From assembly GCA_001769005.1 (NCBI GenBank), contig MENE01000061.1, positions 412-11,494 of the forward strand: a stretch of DNA of 11,083 nt, written 5' to 3'. This document shows, piece after piece, positions 8,501 to 11,083 of the stretch. A program made the position numbers and the translations under genes. The DNA is from Bacteroidetes bacterium GWA2_31_9b (GTDB lineage Bacteria; Bacteroidota; Bacteroidia; Bacteroidales; UBA12077). The notes under the pieces were generated by a model. The model worked only from the letters and a program-made list of their open reading frames with translations, did no database searches and had not been told where the DNA came from. Within the stretch, counting starts at the first letter, position 1; each line of letters opens with the position of its first letter.

Positions 8501-9086
8501 AATCAATCTCAGAATAAGGTTTGCTATCGGTATTACTTTTTCCAGTTATTGTACTCTGATAATAGGAAATCACATCGTTTTGAGCATTTGTTCTGTATTC
8601 TCCGTTACCAGAGGCAGTATATGGAATATATTGGCGACTTTCTCTCCCAAGGTCATCGTAGTAAATATGCTGTATAATATCTTGCCCTGTTGGAGAACCT
8701 TTTACATTAATTTTTTGTACAGGTCGTCCCAATCCATCGAAATATACAATTTGCTCGTTCCGGCTTGTTGTTGCAGGAAAACTTTTTGTACGAATGTAAT
8801 TTGTTCCTGTTGTTGGTGTTCCAGTTACCGTAACGGTTGTTGTTGATGTAATTACAGGGTTAGTAACCGTGCTATTCACATTCGGATCGATATATGCCCT
8901 GAAAGTAGAACCAGCTTTGGCTACAAATCCTTTTTTTAGTGTTATACTATGACTTGCGCTTACCTCTGCTTTACCAACAATTATATCATTTAGTACAATA
9001 TCTTGTTGAGCAAATAAAGCTTTTGCCCCAACTACAAAAACCAGGAGCAGAAATTTTTTAAATATGTTTTTATATATTGTTTTCAT
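5502..9086 (-). CDS. Exported RHS/YD-repeat protein with C-terminal papain-like domain (candidate polymorphic toxin)
   Basis: A Sec signal peptide (LLLVFVVGAKALFA, likely cleaved after A26) is followed by a short repeat-like strand region at 30-66 (SITLKKGFVAKAGSTF), a Thr/Val-rich linker at 72-96, and a DUF6443-like RHS leader from about 97 (VYFDGLGRPVQK). YD repeats run from about 250 to 860, for example YDKNGNM and YDGLNRL. The RHS core contains IKDHLGNARVTF (864-875), YLYNGKELQDDQLAG (916-930), ARFYDPAIGRWHSIDPLAE (940-958) and NYALNNPVRFIDPDG (967-981). RHS shells form a closed cocoon holding a C-terminal effector. Here residues 983-1148 carry ACNYGVGYAYEKITG (C1011), DHGHVAVV (H1087/H1089) and IIMDANGG (D1116), in the order and context of papain-fold amidases/peptidases. 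A tail with LDPVTVYGD follows. There is no T9SS sorting tail. The gene starts 24 bases after the propeller gene and ends 11 before the lipoprotein gene. The RHS identity is firm; the toxin role is inferred. Confidence 0.93.
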   Translation of the reverse strand: MKTIYKNIFKKFLLLVFVVGAKALFAQQDIVLNDIIVGKAEVSASHSITLKKGFVAKAGSTFRAYIDPNVNSTVTNPVITSTTTVTVTGTPTTGTNYIRTKSFPATTSRNEQIVYFDGLGRPVQKINVKGSPTGQDIIQHIYYDDLGRESRQYIPYTASGNGEYRTNAQNDVISYYQSTITGKSNTDSKPYSEIDFEASPLNRVLNNTGVGQEWNSKAVEYNYLTNTSAVNSWDVNGTSTPYAANSLYVNQTTDEEGNVIKEYKNLLGQVVLKESLNGTETLRTYYIYDDFGLLRTVVPPLATSPANTELCYFYTYDGRNRMISKKLPGAEILYMVYDKRDRLVLVQDGNLRNDGDATNESFRFTKYDEFNRPIMTGTIKIASTLENIRTLFKNHSTTTPYETYTGSGVYGYSVDKSYPASFTITAGNVETVSWYDNYSFLGLTSGLNYYTSNLPAGFNFAISAKTKGLATGSMVKAYEPEGSGYTLAKSELYSANYYDDNGNVIQTISQNHLGGRDVLSSRYEPVTHQLKAIQQQHILNNVAIIKIHENYTYDHAGRMLKTTHKINDQDEIVIASMRYNELGELIQKYLHSKDAQSFVQKIDYTYNIRGWLTKINDPALSENDVFGMHLYYNNLENLDNSTAPKEMYNGNIAAMRWNTAGDIERGYGFIYDGLNRLTSANYAEGSTLAANKGLFSENIAQYDKNGNIIKLNRRFNNASTYADQLTYSYVTGTNKLKKITDPAGDMTGIEDYVVRSTADYGYDKNGNMTFDPGKDARVSYNPLNLPESVSDNSNSVKIFYHYDAAGHKLAKTNESSSSSVDNTTDYIGNIIYVNNEIAYIMTSEGRMVPIADGDNTRWHYEYYIKDHLGNARVTFGGSLLSGKVDMVQQSHYYPFGLVFKETNYQNSIADYTKNKYLYNGKELQDDQLAGRSLNWYDYGARFYDPAIGRWHSIDPLAESYVSWTPYNYALNNPVRFIDPDGQKAFDPNKLNEAASHGFTEAQQYQSDDGACNYGVGYAYEKITGGDKNLRNSTTGNFKTANQMNKDLRNDKANWITKTVKNQEDLNNIQKLAGDGNFIIASTTGKDHGHVAVVRAAEVSEMSESGTWGVKTPIIMDANGGNEIGMNYGWSPSENEFTDITFFMYVGNDDPVNMNNPVQLDPVTVYGDPKALQSKTISLETTKIDMSLRKHQTIN
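5505..6140 (-). other. Variable C-terminal domain of the RHS protein (papain-fold candidate plus tail)
   Basis: This part encodes residues 983-1194, downstream of the conserved DPDG that closes the RHS core. Cys at 6054-6056 lies in an ACNYGVGYAYEK helix, as the nucleophile does in CHAP and NlpC/P60 enzymes. GHVAVV about 78 residues later resembles the catalytic-His strand, and MDANGG a further 27 residues on could supply the polar third residue. I cannot assign a named family. Base composition is intermediate between the GC-richer RHS body and the AT-rich lipoprotein gene. Confidence 0.6.
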
Positions 9087-9110
9087 TAAAATCCGATTTT
9101 TTTAGTTGAA

Positions 9111-11083
9111 CTACCTTTTTACAACCATTTTAGATATTTTCTCTTTTCCATTCCCTACATTGAGGTAATAAATCCCAACTGGCAAATTGCCAGCATAAAT
9201 AGGAACCTCTTGCTGAGGCTCATAGTTGTATATTTTTTTCATAAATACTTGTTGTCCTTCAATATTGGTAAGATCAACATATAGGCATACTTCTGTATCG
9301 TAGTTAAGCGACCAATAAAAAATTTCGTGTACAGGATTAGGATGTATTTTTAATTCCAGTATTTGATCAATGTCAATCATTGGACTTTTAGGTTCAAAAC
9401 TTACCACCATACTGTCGGTAAACTGGCAGTTAAACTTGTTTGTTACCTGTAACCAAACATCTATTTTGTGGTAAGAATTACCTTGTGCCGATATTTCCTG
9501 CATTGGCATTGTATTGTTATTAAACCACAAATAATTTTCAATGCTTTGGGGTCCATTAATGCTAATACTTTGGTCGGTAAATAAAACTGTATCGTTGCCC
9601 AAATCGAACACCGGATTTTTAGCTTCCTTTACTTCTATTGTGTCTGTTACCAAACAGGCATAATTATCAGTCATTTGAACAAAGTATTTCCCGGGTGTTG
9701 TGATGGTAATTTTCTTATCGGTTGAAAGGCCATTGTTCCAGTTTATATTATCAAAGTCGCCTTTAATTTCCAATTCAGTTTCTCCACTAGAACAGAGGTA
9801 GGCATCACCTTGAATAACCTGGGGATAATTGGGGCAATTAAAATATTTTGCTATATAAATATCTTCGTTTCCTTTTGATGATATTTTAAATTTGGGATTA
9901 TCAACAGTATTAGTGAAACTTCCACTTAAATATATGTTCCCTTGAGCATCAAGTGTACTATGATGGCTTGAAACATTTGATTTTCCTCCTATGCTTTTTG
10001 CCCAAAACACAGTTCCACTATTATTTATTTGTGAAACAAATGCTGTGGCATTTCCTTCAATGGTAACAAGTTGTATTGTATCAAGTAAAAGTGTATCGTT
10101 AAATGTACCATTAAGCATTATTCCTCCAGCCGGATTTAATACAATATTATTTGCATAATCAGAATAGGGTGTACCAAAACTTTTAATCCAAACGGGTTCT
10201 CCACTGGAGTCAAGTTTGGAAACATAAAAGTCGATACCTCCTTTGCTAATAATTTCCCGGTTACCAACTTGGATTTTATGAGTAAAATTACCTGATATAA
10301 ATACTTCATTGTTTTGAGCCGGTGCTATAGCGCTTATATCAACATAATACTGACTTTTTGGTGACTGAATCCATACTATATTAAGATCTTGATCTAAAGC
10401 AGCAATAAAAGCCCCTGTTACGTTTTGCCCCTGATTTTCTAAAATTTTATTATTAAAAACGATATCTCCCTCATAAGTACCTGAAAGATATAATTTACCG
10501 TTTTCGCTTCCTGCAAAGGCAGTAATTACATCTTTACCATTACCACCATATGTTTTAATGTTTTTTAGGTTACCATCCAATGTAAATCTTGCAATAAATA
10601 TATCTTCTTTCCCGGCACTTTCTTCTTTTTGGCCTTCGATTGACAGAGTTTTCTTAAATGTTCCGGCAGCAATAATACCACAGCTATCGCTTTGGTATAG
10701 ATAAATTATTGAAGCAACACCTTCGATCGGAAAGCTTTTTATCCACACTAATTTGTTTTTATTTGTAAGTTTAGCCAGAATAAGTTTTTTGGTCTCCCCT
10801 CCGAACTCATGTTTTTCAATTTTCATTTCTCCCGAAACAATCCCGCTAATAATTAACTCATCGTTATTATTAACATAAAGTGCAGTAAGTTTATCGGATT
10901 GTTTGCCTCCTGCATTCCAAACCCACTGTAATTTTCCTTTTGGATTATATTTAGCAACAAATATATCTTGTTTTCCCAGTGATTCAATATCCTTGTTGTT
11001 GATTGAAAAATCTGCTGTATAGGCACCCCCAATGTATATATTACCTTCGGAGTCAGATTTAATTCCATTAATATAGTCCCAAC
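9111..11083 (-). CDS. T9SS-secreted beta-propeller-repeat protein, 5' end outside the window
   Basis: The frame stays open from the stop at 9111 to the right edge, giving at least 656 residues; the Met at 10826 is internal, because repeat sequence continues upstream of it. Seven repeats of roughly 60-70 residues are visible, each with a G-x-hydrophobic-x-hydrophobic-x-G strand (GNIYIGGAY, GKLYLSGTY, NEVFISGNF, GNIYLSGSF) and then a DIFVAK/DFYVSK-like strand and a W-rich strand (PVWIKSFG, VFWAKSIGG). This resembles SBBP-type propeller repeats. From about 9836 come Ig/PKD-like modules, with CSSGETELEI, GKYFVQMTDNYACLVTDTIEV and NKFNCQFTDSMVVSF. Residues encoded by 9114-9362 form a T9SS type A sorting domain (LKIHPNP, LPVGIYYLNVGN, KMVVKR end). 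It should therefore cross the outer membrane by T9SS and be anchored or released. It is the first visible gene of the operon with the RHS and lipoprotein genes. The function of the propeller is unknown; adhesion or binding is likely. Confidence 0.9.
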   Translation of the reverse strand, partial: WDYINGIKSDSEGNIYIGGAYTADFSINNKDIESLGKQDIFVAKYNPKGKLQWVWNAGGKQSDKLTALYVNNNDELIISGIVSGEMKIEKHEFGGETKKLILAKLTNKNKLVWIKSFPIEGVASIIYLYQSDSCGIIAAGTFKKTLSIEGQKEESAGKEDIFIARFTLDGNLKNIKTYGGNGKDVITAFAGSENGKLYLSGTYEGDIVFNNKILENQGQNVTGAFIAALDQDLNIVWIQSPKSQYYVDISAIAPAQNNEVFISGNFTHKIQVGNREIISKGGIDFYVSKLDSSGEPVWIKSFGTPYSDYANNIVLNPAGGIMLNGTFNDTLLLDTIQLVTIEGNATAFVSQINNSGTVFWAKSIGGKSNVSSHHSTLDAQGNIYLSGSFTNTVDNPKFKISSKGNEDIYIAKYFNCPNYPQVIQGDAYLCSSGETELEIKGDFDNINWNNGLSTDKKITITTPGKYFVQMTDNYACLVTDTIEVKEAKNPVFDLGNDTVLFTDQSISINGPQSIENYLWFNNNTMPMQEISAQGNSYHKIDVWLQVTNKFNCQFTDSMVVSFEPKSPMIDIDQILELKIHPNPVHEIFYWSLNYDTEVCLYVDLTNIEGQQVFMKKIYNYEPQQEVPIYAGNLPVGIYYLNVGNGKEKISKMVVKR
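9114..9362 (-). other. T9SS type A C-terminal sorting domain
   Basis: The last 83 residues begin ILELKIHPNPVHEIF and end EKISKMVVKR. The hydrophobic-x-PNP opening, the LPVGIYYLNV strand and the basic end with KMVVKR are the standard landmarks of the Por_Secre_tail family, which directs outer-membrane passage through the PorU/PorV machinery. Confidence 0.92.

Noticed and set aside
6150..8800. Tandem DNA repeats in the RHS gene (recurring tcgtcgta / atcgtag words)
   Set aside because: They encode the YD motifs of the RHS shell and are degenerate, so they are protein repeats and not a separate DNA element.
5571..8846. Many plus-strand open frames of 64-98 codons opposite the RHS gene
   Set aside because: They overlap one another in different frames, lack domain-like sequence and lie wholly antisense to an intact, well-recognised gene. 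They follow from its repetitive codon pattern.
9087..9110. Separate promoter or terminator between the propeller and RHS genes
   Set aside because: The 24-base gap has no hairpin and no -33/-7 pair; co-transcription explains it better.
10853..11068. Minus-strand open frame of 71 codons at the right edge
   Set aside because: It lies in a different frame from the propeller gene, which reads through the same bases with clear repeat motifs. The short frame has no recognisable sequence.
1..11083. tRNA, rRNA, riboswitch or insertion sequence
   Set aside because: I saw no cloverleaf, rRNA-like stretch, known aptamer core, transposase or terminal inverted repeats with target duplications anywhere in the window.

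Overview
The window looks like a low-GC member of the Bacteroidota. The clues are a type IX secretion (T9SS) type A sorting tail, a Bacteroidota-style RHS protein with a YD-repeat shell, a -33/-7 promoter of the TTTG / TAnnTTTG kind in front of recQ, A-rich leaders without Shine-Dalgarno sites, and a 730-residue RecQ divergent from a KdsD/KpsF isomerase gene. I cannot name genus or species.

Left part (1-4430): housekeeping genes. A truncated KdsD/KpsF-type arabinose-5-phosphate isomerase gene runs off the left edge on the minus strand. A 225-base divergent promoter region follows, then recQ on the plus strand with a clear intrinsic terminator. After it comes a two-gene ABC-2 type exporter operon (ATPase, then a six-helix permease).

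Middle (4431-4698): a 268-base convergent spacer that holds no gene but is packed with inverted repeats. Three are strong, and at least one probably terminates in both directions.

Right part (4699-11083): an apparent three-gene operon on the minus strand. In transcription order it encodes (i) a large secreted protein with at least seven beta-propeller-type repeats, Ig-like modules and a T9SS tail, whose 5' end lies beyond the window; (ii) a 1194-residue exported RHS protein; and (iii) a 263-residue lipoprotein. Gene spacings are 24 and 11 bases. The RHS protein ends, after the RHS core and its DPDG boundary, in a roughly 165-residue domain with Cys, His and Asp placed as in papain-fold (CHAP / NlpC-P60 / Tae-like) amidases. 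The very AT-rich lipoprotein gene directly downstream occupies the place of an immunity gene. My main hypothesis is that the last two genes form a polymorphic toxin-immunity pair that attacks the cell envelope, possibly displayed or carried with help from the T9SS propeller protein. The domain reading is from motifs only and no homology search was possible.
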